Virus record (IMG/VR): IMGVR_UViG_3300027963_003132
Coordinates: 1 to 50,661 of that record
DNA: 50,661 bases
Strand: one strand, 5' to 3'
From: a virus
Shown: piece after piece, positions 8,484-16,059 of the stretch
Layout of the letters: every line of letters starts with the position of its first letter
How positions within the stretch are numbered: position 1 is the stretch's first letter
Notes under the pieces: generated by a model
The model's database searches: none
Told to the model about the DNA's origin: nothing
Seen by the model: only the letters and a program-made list of their open reading frames with translations
Made by a program: the position numbers and the translations under genes

Positions 8484-9083
8484 ATGAAATTACCAATAAT
8501 TGTTTTCGCCGCACCAGGCGCTGGTGCCTCAATGTTGATTTGGATTATTAAGCGACTTAGGGACACTGACTATGATGTTGCCGATCCCTTGGATGATTTG
8601 GGCACTGCTCACAACCAACCTCTATTGCAACACTGGTACGGGGATGAAAAAGAGTTTGATGCGTTTCATCATGAACCCGAAAGAGAACAAGTTGTACATG
8701 CCGCGTTGACAACAAGTACAGTTGGGAAGCTTGGAGTTTACTGTAGTTTTTCAATTTACTTTGAAGACGATTTTGATATTAAACAAACAGCAGTTTTGTG
8801 TTATAATAAAATACCTTGGTGGCAGGATAAAACATTTGAAAGAATTGTTAATCATCTAACACACGATAATAAACTGTCCCACCAAACTTACGACAATTGT
8901 TGTAACATACCACTTAAAACAATGCTGTATGGACCAGTTGAAGATTTAGTAGAGTTAGTTGGACAACACCTGGGTATTGATGCCCGGCACAACATTGACA
9001 ACTATAATTTAATTTGCAACGTCATGCATCAATGGCGTAATGGTAACAATCAAATTTTTAAAAAGGATGAACATGGATTATAA
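8484..9083 (+). CDS. P-loop-like protein of unknown function
   Basis: This is a 199-residue protein starting [16 protein letters not shown]. The glycine loop resembles the phosphate-binding loop of sulfotransferase or kinase-like proteins but lacks the canonical GK[ST]. The remainder ([34 protein letters not shown]) has no motif I can assign; the overall pattern loosely recalls phage sulfotransferase-like P-loop proteins. It overlaps the S-adenosylhomocysteinase gene by 11 bases, so the two are probably translated together. Confidence 0.5.
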   Translation: MKLPIIVFAAPGAGASMLIWIIKRLRDTDYDVADPLDDLGTAHNQPLLQHWYGDEKEFDAFHHEPEREQVVHAALTTSTVGKLGVYCSFSIYFEDDFDIKQTAVLCYNKIPWWQDKTFERIVNHLTHDNKLSHQTYDNCCNIPLKTMLYGPVEDLVELVGQHLGIDARHNIDNYNLICNVMHQWRNGNNQIFKKDEHGL

Positions 9084-10359
9084 AGTTGCTGACATTGGTT
9101 TGGCCCAATGGGGTCACAAAGAGATTGCTATTGCTGAACACGAAATGCCTGGCTTGAGAGCAGTGCTAGAAGAATACAAAAACACCCAGCCACTACAAGG
9201 CGCACGTATTGTAGGCAGTTTGCATATGACAATTCAGACTGCGGTGTTGATTAAAGTGTTAGTGGCGTTGGGAGCCAGTGTGCGCTGGAGTTCGTGTAAT
9301 ATTTTCTCCACACAAGATCATGCTGCCGCAGCCATTGCTGATCTTGGTATCCCAGTGTTTGCTTGGAAGGGCGAAACTGAAGAGGAATACTGGTGGTGCA
9401 TTGAACAAACAGTGCGTGGACCCAATGATTGGACTCCTAACATGATTCTTGATGACGGACACGACCTAACAGGTTATATCCATGATCGTCATCCCGAACT
9501 TATTGCTGACATTCGAGGTGTCACAGAAGAAACCACAACAGGTATTCACAAGTTGTTGGAACGCATTGCAGCCGGTACACTCTTGTTACCTGCCATCAAT
9601 GTAAACGACTCAGTGACTAAAACTAAATTTGATAACCTGTACGGTTGCAGAGAGAGTTTGGTAGATGCTGTCAAACGTGCCACTGACGTTATGATTGCTG
9701 GCAAGGTTGCAGTAGTGGCCGGCTATGGTGATGTGGGCAAAGGATCTGCACAGGCCTTGCGAGCACTGAGTGCGCAGGTCTGGGTCACCGAAGCAGATCC
9801 TATCTGTGCGCTACAGGCTGCCATGGAAGGCTTCCGGGTGGTCACCATGGAGTATGCCGCAGACAAAGCCGACATCTTTGTCACTGCCACCGGTAACGTG
9901 GATGTTATCACACGCCAGCACATGGATCAAATGAAGAACAATGCTATTGTGTGTAACATTGGTCACTTTGATACAGAGATTGATGTGGCTGGTATTCGCG
10001 ACTGTGTGTGGGAAAACATCAAACCACAGGTGGACCATGTGATCTTCCCCAGTGGCAAGCGCATTATCTTGTTGGCCGAAGGACGCCTGGTGAATTTGGG
10101 TTGCGGCACTGGACACCCCAGTTTTGTAATGTCAAACAGTTTTACCAATCAAGTGTTGGCGCAAATTGAAATGTTTAATAACACTGCAAATTATCGTGCA
10201 GGAGAGCTGTATTTGTTGCCCAAGCACCTAGACGAAAAAGTAGCAAGATTGCACCTTGCGCAAATTGGTGCTCAACTCACAGAACTGAGCCCAGTACAAG
10301 CACAGTATATAGGTGTGTCTGTATCGGGACCTTTCAAGCCCGATACATATCGCTACTAA
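9073..10359 (+). CDS. ahcY: S-adenosylhomocysteinase (SAH hydrolase)
   Basis: This enzyme reversibly splits S-adenosylhomocysteine into adenosine and homocysteine, removing the product that inhibits methyltransferases. The 428-residue product is full length for bacterial forms without the plant/mycobacterial insert. Family blocks are intact: [48 protein letters not shown] and the NAD-binding GYGDVGKG near residue 217. The end is [10 protein letters not shown], the expected C-terminal Lys-x-x-x-Tyr-Arg-Tyr that contacts NAD across the dimer. ATG 9073 is preferred over the in-frame ATG at 9067 because AAAAGGA lies 5 bases before it. With MetK at 38143 it completes a phage-encoded SAM cycle. Its place among packaged-type genes is unusual. 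Confidence 0.95.
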   Translation: MDYKVADIGLAQWGHKEIAIAEHEMPGLRAVLEEYKNTQPLQGARIVGSLHMTIQTAVLIKVLVALGASVRWSSCNIFSTQDHAAAAIADLGIPVFAWKGETEEEYWWCIEQTVRGPNDWTPNMILDDGHDLTGYIHDRHPELIADIRGVTEETTTGIHKLLERIAAGTLLLPAINVNDSVTKTKFDNLYGCRESLVDAVKRATDVMIAGKVAVVAGYGDVGKGSAQALRALSAQVWVTEADPICALQAAMEGFRVVTMEYAADKADIFVTATGNVDVITRQHMDQMKNNAIVCNIGHFDTEIDVAGIRDCVWENIKPQVDHVIFPSGKRIILLAEGRLVNLGCGTGHPSFVMSNSFTNQVLAQIEMFNNTANYRAGELYLLPKHLDEKVARLHLAQIGAQLTELSPVQAQYIGVSVSGPFKPDTYRY

Positions 10360-10366
10360 ATACTGG

Positions 10367-10573
10367 ATGCGAGCACAAGAGTTTATACGTTTATCTGAGC
10401 GTCCTTTAAAGACTTATGCAGTTAAATTGAAACTGAAACAGCCTGGGTATACCAACATTGTTGATACCCAGGTTCAAGCTCGCACTCCCGAAATGGCACG
10501 TAGAATACTAAGTGCTCAATACAACAATCGCAACGTGGTAGTAGGACAGCCACGTGAACTACGCACACGGTAA
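10367..10573 (+). CDS. Small CTS-led protein
   Basis: A 68-residue protein starting MRAQEFIRLSER. The leader is encoded by nearly the same bases as at 5554 and 6896, with a possible cut at LSE|R. The rest (LKTYAVKLKLKQPG...NNRNVVVGQPREL) is short and basic and looks like a small beta-rich fold. The ATG at 10367 is 4 bases after the SAH hydrolase stop region; an in-frame upstream ATG at 10313 lies inside that gene and is rejected. Function unknown. Confidence 0.6.
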   Translation: MRAQEFIRLSERPLKTYAVKLKLKQPGYTNIVDTQVQARTPEMARRILSAQYNNRNVVVGQPRELRTR

Positions 10574-10871
10574 ATACTGTGTGAAAAACCAATACGTCAG
10601 AGCTGAGTTTGATCTCTATTGCAAGTATAAGATCGGTACAACCCCTTCTTATAGAATATATGTCAACGGAGAATTGTTTGCAGAAAGAACCTGGACTCAC
10701 GACTTAAATCAGCACTTGACTTATATGTTACAGATCGATGCTCCGCCGGGCACTTACCGGGTTGAAATCGAAGCAGTAAATGCACCAGAAGTTAAATTTC
10801 GCCGAAAAGGGCAATGTGTTCCGCATGGTTTTGCACTATGGGTCGATCAAGACACATTGAGGATAGGATAA
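10554..10871 (+). CDS. Conserved small phage protein
   Basis: A product of up to 105 residues. The start is uncertain: GTG at 10554 has AGGA at a suitable distance, while GTG at 10581 (VKNQYVRAEF) matches what I expect for the family start. The sequence has YRIYVNGELFAERTW, then LQIDAPPGTYRVEIEAV, a beta-sandwich-like pattern seen in small conserved proteins of T4-like phages. No catalytic motif is visible. It ends in an overlap with the ATG at 10871. Confidence 0.6.
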   Translation: MNYAHGKYCVKNQYVRAEFDLYCKYKIGTTPSYRIYVNGELFAERTWTHDLNQHLTYMLQIDAPPGTYRVEIEAVNAPEVKFRRKGQCVPHGFALWVDQDTLRIG

Positions 10872-11047
10872 TGCGAGCAAACGAGTTCATACGAGAAGAT
10901 TCAGGATCCACTGTGTCGGGAAATGTTGCCACTGTGGCCCAACCCCTGGGCGCAGTGATTACTAGACAATTAACCACACCAGCAACTAAATATTCTAATA
11001 CATATAAAAAGCCCTGGTTGCAAAGGAATTTAAAAAATGCTCGCTGA
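10871..11047 (+). CDS. Tiny CTS-led peptide
   Basis: A 58-residue product starting MRANEFIRED, with a predicted cut at IRE|D. The mature part would be about 50 residues (SGSTVSGNVATVAQPLGAV...), ending in a basic KKPWLQRNLKNAR tail. The SGNVATVAQPLG segment recalls tiny phage peptides that consist of little more than a leader and this motif. ATG 10871 overlaps the previous stop. It overlaps the Dps-like gene by 11 bases. It is the simplest example of a leader joined to a minimal cargo. Confidence 0.6.
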   Translation: MRANEFIREDSGSTVSGNVATVAQPLGAVITRQLTTPATKYSNTYKKPWLQRNLKNAR

Positions 11048-11477
11048 AGATTTAAAAACATTATTAGCCACACAAAATGCGTTGGCTGTCAAAGCACAGA
11101 ATTTCCACTGGAACGTGGAAGGGCCAGACTTTGCACAATATCATGACTTTTTTGGAAATTTTTACAGCGAAGTTTACGGCGCAGTTGACAAGATTGCCGA
11201 ATACATTCGTACTCTACAAGAATACAGCCCAGGCTCATATGAACGTTACATGGAACTAAGCGTAATTCAAGGACAAACAAAAATTCCACGTGCTCGTTTA
11301 ATGTTTGAAGAATTACTAAATGACAACAACACCATGATTGATTTATTGAATCAATGTTTTGCATCTGCTGAACAGGAAAACAATCAAGGCATTGCTAACT
11401 TCATTGCTGAACGTTTGGATGCTCATGGCAAGCATGGCTGGATGTTGAGAAGTTTTCTTAAGGTCGATCGAGCATGA
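11037..11477 (+). CDS. Dps-like ferritin (DNA-protection / iron storage)
   Basis: This 146-residue protein has the Dps fold signature. Dps dodecamers oxidise Fe(II) with hydrogen peroxide and shield DNA. The ferroxidase residues are present in the expected spacing: His24 in NFHWNVEG, His36, Asp51 and Glu55 in VDKIAEYIR. The length is a little short of the bacterial norm because the N-terminal DNA-binding tail is reduced. Unlike its neighbours it lacks a clear leader, starting MLAEDLKTLLA. It overlaps its neighbours at both ends, so it belongs to the same operon. Whether it acts in the infected cell or inside the capsid is open. Confidence 0.85.
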   Translation: MLAEDLKTLLATQNALAVKAQNFHWNVEGPDFAQYHDFFGNFYSEVYGAVDKIAEYIRTLQEYSPGSYERYMELSVIQGQTKIPRARLMFEELLNDNNTMIDLLNQCFASAEQENNQGIANFIAERLDAHGKHGWMLRSFLKVDRA

Positions 11478-12181
11478 GTACGGATATTAAAAATATTTTA
11501 CAAAAATTTAACCAACTGCAAGAAGGTCAAAATGCGGTGCAAAAGTCTGTGCCACAATTACCTGCATTGTTTAAACCCAAAGATATTAGTCCAGTACTAG
11601 GTAGCAAAACAGATCCTGAACACCCAACTAAAAAGTTTTTTGTTGGTAGTGAAAGCAAAGACCAAGAGGTTGATGAAGCAGAACAAATTACATTTGAGCC
11701 TGCTCGTGCTACAACACAGGTTATCAAACAAGGCAACAAAGTTTTAGGAACAGTAACTAATCCACAATTGGCCAGTGTTATCAAAAATGCTATTGGCAAA
11801 GGTGAGATGACGTTGACTGGTCCGCTTACAAAAATTCCTGAAGCTAACACAACTGAAGATGTGTTGAGCACAGTTAAGAAAAAGCTTGGCGACTATATTC
11901 AAGACGTTGCTACAGCAATCAAAAAAGATCCAGACCTAATTGACCAGGTGCCCAAAGATATAGACCATGTTGGCCCGGCTGTAAAAACTCTTACCACTGA
12001 TGACGGACACGAAATAAAAATTCATGGCAACGAAGATGACGGTTTCCGCATCACAATTAAAAATCGACCACACTCAGCAAAGTTTGAAAACTTAGATCAT
12101 GCAGTCATGGCTTGCGAAATGTATTGCAATCGTCGACGCAAAGCCGACACCAACACTGATTATATTGAGGAAAAGCGATGA
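11474..12181 (+). CDS. Two-part cargo-like protein
   Basis: A 235-residue protein. The start MSTDIKNILQKFNQLQEG contains a possible cut LQE|G. A second V-x-E site, QEVDE|AEQ, lies near residue 68. Mature segments would be an N-terminal linker, a region rich in Thr, Val and Lys with GNKVLGTVTNPQLASVI, and a C-terminal module. That last module (DDGHEIKIHGNEDDGFRI..., then ending ACEMYCNRRRK) looks like a small alpha/beta domain. No enzyme motif is visible. It overlaps both neighbours by 4 bases. Function unknown. Confidence 0.6.
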   Translation: MSTDIKNILQKFNQLQEGQNAVQKSVPQLPALFKPKDISPVLGSKTDPEHPTKKFFVGSESKDQEVDEAEQITFEPARATTQVIKQGNKVLGTVTNPQLASVIKNAIGKGEMTLTGPLTKIPEANTTEDVLSTVKKKLGDYIQDVATAIKKDPDLIDQVPKDIDHVGPAVKTLTTDDGHEIKIHGNEDDGFRITIKNRPHSAKFENLDHAVMACEMYCNRRRKADTNTDYIEEKR

Positions 12182-14289
12182 ACTTAAATCAACTTTTTGT
12201 GGTCAAAGAAGCCCAAACCCGTAATCCTGATCTAATGAGCCCCGGTGATTATGATCGTCACCAGCAAGCCCAAATGGATTTTAACAAGCGTGATTTTAAA
12301 CGTCGCGAACACGAAGCTGAATGGGAACAGGAACAAGCTTATAGCAAACAACTTGCCGCACGTGATGCTGGCACATGGTATGTTCGCGTCAATGGAAAGA
12401 TTGTCAAAGACAAGCAAGGAAATCCTTATACATTTAATGGTAAGTCTGCTGCCAACAAAGCCGCAGTAACAATGCAGACCAAGCCCTTTAACAAAGGCAA
12501 GCAGTTTATGTTGACCACCAATCCCAATGATACAGTGGAAGAAGGTGCCTCTATTGCAATGACTCCTGGATCAATTGAACCGGGCGGCGCAGTTGACAAC
12601 TTTAAACAGCAAATGGCCAACAACACGGAAATTGCTTACAAAAAAGGTGTGGCAGAAGGCTTGGAAGATACTGTAAATTTTGAAGTTGATTCAGAAAACG
12701 CTTACAATCATGTGATGGCAAAATTTGGCAAAGTAATCAGCTGGAATGGCAATGACATGGTAGCTCCACGCCAATACTGGGGTACTATACAACAATTGGC
12801 ACACGACGCCGGCGGCTCAGCTGAGGAAGTAGGGCATGAACAAGGTGTGGCGGAAGGCTATTGGCAAGATGCTGTAAAGAAAGCAGAGGCTTCTAGAGAG
12901 GCTCGCAAAGGTAAACCATTTGAAAAGAACCCAGCAAGTCACGATAAGCAAGGTGTTTACAAAGGTGACAAAGATTTAGCAGGCAGACTTGTGCCAAAGC
13001 GTAAAGAGCAAGGTGTGGCGGAAGACCGTGAATATATTCCGAGCGGCAAGGAGAGAATAACTCGGAACGGTATTGATCTTGTGGTCGGGATTGATGGAGC
13101 AACAGTTGACATCAGGGCCATGACAGGTGACAGTCAGATGGCTTATGTAGTTTTTGATCGAGACGGTGATACGTTAGTAGCAGATGATCTTGCAGTTGAA
13201 GAACAATACAAAGGTCAAGGTATTGCTAAAATAATGTATGACTATGTTAAAGAACTTGGATTTAGAGTAAAGCGCAGTTCCGATCAACTGGTTGCAGGTA
13301 AGAAATTTTGGGATAAGAACAAAGGTGCCGAGAATAACATTTGGGAACAAGGTGTGGCGGAGGCTGCTAAATGGCGTAGCGATCCAGATGCGTATGATGT
13401 AGATGACGAAGGCAACAAAACACCGCGCAATCCTAATAGCCCAAAGTTTGGGTACGATCCACTTCAACGCAGAGCAGATACCGCAAATGATGCTAAAACT
13501 CCTAGAGGAAAAACGGCAGCACTAAAAACCTCATTGAAAATGGCAAAAGGAAACAAAGGTGTGGCGGAAGGCTCTACTTCTAAAGAAAAACAAAAGACTC
13601 CATATCGTGATATCAATAGCTCAGAATACAAGGCAGCAGTAGAAAAGCAAAAAGAAAAAATGGCAAAAGATAATGCTGCTGAACCTGGTAAAAAATTATT
13701 GGGTAAAATTGAAAAGCAAGGTGTGGCGGAAGGTGAGGCACAACAACTAAGCGTACAACAACTAGCAGCCATCAGTGACGAAGCACTAGACAATGAATAT
13801 CACTATGGTCGTAGTACGCCCGGCAACAGTTTTGGATGGCAGGCCAACTTGAAGTCAGCCGCTTATGCTAAACAAATAATTGATCAAGGCGAGACCGATA
13901 TCGAAGCAATCAGTGACGCTATCCACAAAGGTTGGAATGTAACAGCACAGGCATTTGTACAAAATCCAGACCAGTTTGATGATACTCCTAAACTACAAGC
14001 CGCAGGCAAGTTAGAAGCAAAACTTCAACAACGTGCAGAATTAATGAAAAAGAATTATGCTCAGTTGCCAGAAGATGAAAAAGAAAAAGACCGTGTGGTT
14101 GCTAGAGCATTGTTGCAGGCCATCACTGGCGGCAGTGAGCAAGGTGTGGCGGAAGCCGCAAATCCAGCACAACAAGCTGCCATTGCTATCAATATGAAAA
14201 AGCATCATCAAAAGCCCAAGTCAGAGAGCGCAACAGACGGCTTAACCGAAAGCAAAATTTCTTACAAACCAAAACATCGTAAATTTTAA
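12178..14289 (+). CDS. Tandem-module polyprotein joined by GVAE linkers
   Basis: This 703-residue protein starts MNLNQLFVVKEA (leader-like). It is divided by seven copies of [KQ]GVAE[GAD], with the Glu at residues 160, 226, 282, 395, 464, 518 and 659. Predicted pieces after cutting are about 148, 66, 56, 113, 69, 54, 141 and 44 residues. The 283-395 piece is a GNAT acetyltransferase domain with QYKGQGIAKIMYDYV. The 519-659 piece has HYGRSTPGNSFGWQANLKSA and IHKGWNV; the last starts NPAQQAAIAINMKKH. Several pieces are very rich in Lys, Asn and Gln and probably disordered. I infer a precursor processed at VAE by a gp21-like prohead protease. A non-cleaved linker protein is the alternative. Confidence 0.7.
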   Translation: MNLNQLFVVKEAQTRNPDLMSPGDYDRHQQAQMDFNKRDFKRREHEAEWEQEQAYSKQLAARDAGTWYVRVNGKIVKDKQGNPYTFNGKSAANKAAVTMQTKPFNKGKQFMLTTNPNDTVEEGASIAMTPGSIEPGGAVDNFKQQMANNTEIAYKKGVAEGLEDTVNFEVDSENAYNHVMAKFGKVISWNGNDMVAPRQYWGTIQQLAHDAGGSAEEVGHEQGVAEGYWQDAVKKAEASREARKGKPFEKNPASHDKQGVYKGDKDLAGRLVPKRKEQGVAEDREYIPSGKERITRNGIDLVVGIDGATVDIRAMTGDSQMAYVVFDRDGDTLVADDLAVEEQYKGQGIAKIMYDYVKELGFRVKRSSDQLVAGKKFWDKNKGAENNIWEQGVAEAAKWRSDPDAYDVDDEGNKTPRNPNSPKFGYDPLQRRADTANDAKTPRGKTAALKTSLKMAKGNKGVAEGSTSKEKQKTPYRDINSSEYKAAVEKQKEKMAKDNAAEPGKKLLGKIEKQGVAEGEAQQLSVQQLAAISDEALDNEYHYGRSTPGNSFGWQANLKSAAYAKQIIDQGETDIEAISDAIHKGWNVTAQAFVQNPDQFDDTPKLQAAGKLEAKLQQRAELMKKNYAQLPEDEKEKDRVVARALLQAITGGSEQGVAEAANPAQQAAIAINMKKHHQKPKSESATDGLTESKISYKPKHRKF
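12643..14157 (+). repeat. Seven dispersed copies of the GVAE linker DNA
   Basis: Copies start at 12643, 12841, 13009, 13348, 13555, 13717 and 14140. The core [CA]AAGGTGTGGCGGAA is kept almost base for base; 12643 has GCAGAA. Spacing varies from about 162 to 423 bases and always keeps the reading frame. The bases between copies are unrelated, so this is not a simple tandem repeat but a shared joint between different modules. Confidence 0.85.
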
Positions 14290-14528
14290 TGAGTGGTCTA
14301 ACCCCAGATAAAACTTACATTTATGAACGAGCAAATGGAGTAATTTATGCTCGTGGCATTGGCGAAACCGATCGTGTTATCGTTGGTTACGATACTCATC
14401 GCACTGCACAAACTCAACGATTTATGTCTAAGTGGAACGAAATACTTCGGCAGTCAGAATATGACCCCACCCTCAAAGAAATGCTAAATCAAGTAGAGGT
14501 ATACTACACACTAAAGAACACACCTTAG
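14289..14528 (+). CDS. Small conserved T4-like phage protein
   Basis: A 79-residue protein with TPDKTYIYERANGVIYAR at its start and VIVGYD in the middle, a pattern I know from small hypothetical proteins of marine T4-like phages. It has no leader motif, membrane segment or catalytic site. It starts on the stop of the polyprotein gene (TAATG overlap) and closes the co-translated run that begins near 10.3 kb. Confidence 0.6.
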   Translation: MSGLTPDKTYIYERANGVIYARGIGETDRVIVGYDTHRTAQTQRFMSKWNEILRQSEYDPTLKEMLNQVEVYYTLKNTP

Positions 14529-14613
14529 GACCGGTACTTGTTACCGTGGTGTAGGCGGCTGCTGCCTGTGCGAAGAGATTCGCTACCTTGATGCACAAAG
14601 TGAGCTTTTATAA
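14529..14613 (+). other. Structured 85-base intergenic segment
   Basis: This gap is richer in G+C than its surroundings and holds nested inverted repeats: GGTA with TACC near the start, GGC with GCC in the middle, and GCGAA-GAGA-TTCGC as a perfect 5-bp stem with a tetraloop. No U-run follows. It could end the polyprotein transcript or act as a leader structure for the radical SAM gene. Confidence 0.35.
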
Positions 14614-15678
14614 ATGAAAACATTTCCAGTTGCGTTCCTTCAAAAATTTTCAAAGAAAAATTTACAAAATAAAATTTGTCTAAGCCCATATGTTGTTCTA
14701 GATGTAGGTGTTGGGGGCGAAATTGGATTATGTGATTGTCGTGCTTGGTTGCCCAGTCGTGTTGGCAACTTGTTTAAAGAAAACATACAAGATATTCTAG
14801 CCAACGAAAAAAGCGTGGCAATACGACAAAGCATTTCAGACGGCACATACGAATACTGCAATGAGCAACGTTGCGGTGTACTGGGCAACAATCAACTGAT
14901 TGACCACGACAGCATACAAGATCCTGTATTTAGAAATCTAATAAACAATCCCTATGTGTTCATCATGCCTCGAGAGATTTGGATCTCGGGGGATTTAACT
15001 TGCAATTTAAGTTGTCCTAGTTGCAGGACTAAAGTAATTAAAAATACTCCCGAAGAAGTTGACAAGCTTGAAGCATTGGGGCAAATTATAAAAAATAATT
15101 TGTTTTCAAAACCCAGCAACGAATCTGTTACCTTGCATATTAGTTCCAGTGGCGAAGTATTTGCAAGCCCAATGTTGCTGTCTTTCTTGGGTGCAATCAA
15201 CCCCAACGACTTTCCGGAACTACGGTTGCGACTACAAACAAACGGGCTCCTGGCTGAAAAGAATTGGTATCGACTTGGTGTCCTTGAACAGCGAGTTGAG
15301 AAAATTACAGTCTCTGTAGATGCCGCTCAAAAACACACATACGAAAAATTGCGCCGTGGTGGAAAATGGGAAGATCTGCAACACGCACTAGCTTGGATCC
15401 AACAAAAGAAAAATAATAACCAAATGGAAATCAGTTTGCGTATGGTAGTACAACAGGCAAACTATCAAGAGATTGTTGAATTTTATAATTTAGCCAAAAC
15501 GTTTGGTGCCGACATAGTTGAGTATGCTAGAATAACTGATTGGAAATCTTATTCGGAACATGAATTCAGACAAGTTGACGCATTTGATCCCAATCACCAG
15601 GAATACCAATTGGCGCAAGCTGAACTTGATAAAGTTAAACATCTGGATGGCGTATTTTTACATGGCGGCCTTGCCTAA
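14614..15678 (+). CDS. Radical SAM protein with N-terminal Cys cluster
   Basis: A 354-residue radical SAM enzyme. The canonical CX3CX2C for the 4Fe-4S cluster and SAM is CNLSCPSC at Cys130, 134 and 137. It is followed by a TIM-barrel pattern (LRLQTNGLL, ITVSVDAA, LRMVVQQ). Ahead of it are five further cysteines (22, 40, 42, 82, 87) in an arrangement like a SPASM auxiliary-cluster domain, here N-terminal instead of C-terminal. SPASM proteins often modify peptides, so a protein or peptide substrate is conceivable. No precursor peptide is obvious next door, although the tiny leader peptides upstream deserve thought. The following gene has its own promoter. Confidence 0.75.
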   Translation: MKTFPVAFLQKFSKKNLQNKICLSPYVVLDVGVGGEIGLCDCRAWLPSRVGNLFKENIQDILANEKSVAIRQSISDGTYEYCNEQRCGVLGNNQLIDHDSIQDPVFRNLINNPYVFIMPREIWISGDLTCNLSCPSCRTKVIKNTPEEVDKLEALGQIIKNNLFSKPSNESVTLHISSSGEVFASPMLLSFLGAINPNDFPELRLRLQTNGLLAEKNWYRLGVLEQRVEKITVSVDAAQKHTYEKLRRGGKWEDLQHALAWIQQKKNNNQMEISLRMVVQQANYQEIVEFYNLAKTFGADIVEYARITDWKSYSEHEFRQVDAFDPNHQEYQLAQAELDKVKHLDGVFLHGGLA

Positions 15679-15682
15679 TAGG

Positions 15683-15711
15683 TTGACATACTAGGTCAAC
15701 TCACATATACT
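15683..15711 (+). promoter_or_regulatory. Sigma70-type promoter with overlapping inverted repeat
   Basis: TTGACA (15683-15688), 17-base spacer and TATACT (15706-15711). The -35 box sits inside an inverted repeat GTTGAC...GTCAAC (15682-15700), a possible operator. AAAGGAGAA precedes the ATG at 15734. Confidence 0.75.
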
Positions 15712-15733
15712 AACACATTAAAGGAGAATCAAC

Positions 15734-15994
15734 ATGGACACTAAGTCATTTAACGGCGAGCAAAAAATCAAACTAACTCAGATTATCAACGAAGGCATGC
15801 AGGTCATGCATGAAGTTGAAACCCTCAACGCTGGACTCAATGATACCATCAAGGCCATTGCAGAAGAACTTGAAATTAAACCTGCTGTGTTAAAGAAAGC
15901 CATTAAAGTTGCACACAAAGCCGAGTTTGGCAAAGCCAAACAAGATCACGCACTGCTTGAAACAATTCTTGAAACTGTTGGAAAAACTCTATAA
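15734..15994 (+). CDS. DsbA-like double-stranded DNA-binding protein
   Basis: An 86-residue, mostly helical, Lys-rich protein (LNAGLNDTIKAIAEEL, KPAVLKKAIKVAHKAEFG, ETILETVGKTL). Size and layout resemble T4 DsbA, a small dsDNA-binding protein that acts in late transcription. A strong sigma70-type promoter and an AAGGAG ribosome site suggest high expression. The assignment is by size and pattern, not by a diagnostic motif; another small nucleoid-type protein is possible. Confidence 0.5.
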   Translation: MDTKSFNGEQKIKLTQIINEGMQVMHEVETLNAGLNDTIKAIAEELEIKPAVLKKAIKVAHKAEFGKAKQDHALLETILETVGKTL

Positions 15995-15997
15995 ATA
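15990..15997 (+). promoter_or_regulatory. Possible T4-type late promoter box
   Basis: TATAAATA matches the T4 late-promoter box exactly. It overlaps the stop codon of the preceding gene and is 63 bases before the polymerase start. Such boxes arise by chance in AT-rich DNA, and polymerase is normally an early or middle gene, so this is weak. Confidence 0.25.
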
Positions 15998-16059
15998 TTG
16001 TTTGACTCGCTCACATTACGAGCATGTAGAACGGCTTACCGGCCACAAGCGGAGAATTA

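Noticed and set aside
10357-10577. TAAATACTG strings at gene junctions as late promoters
   Set aside because: At 10357 and 10571 the string is formed by the TAA stop codon and lies too close to the next start. It does not match TATAAATA well.
12643-14157. GVAE repeats as a CRISPR array or tandem satellite
   Set aside because: Spacing is irregular, the intervals encode different folded modules in one frame, and the repeats are not palindromic.
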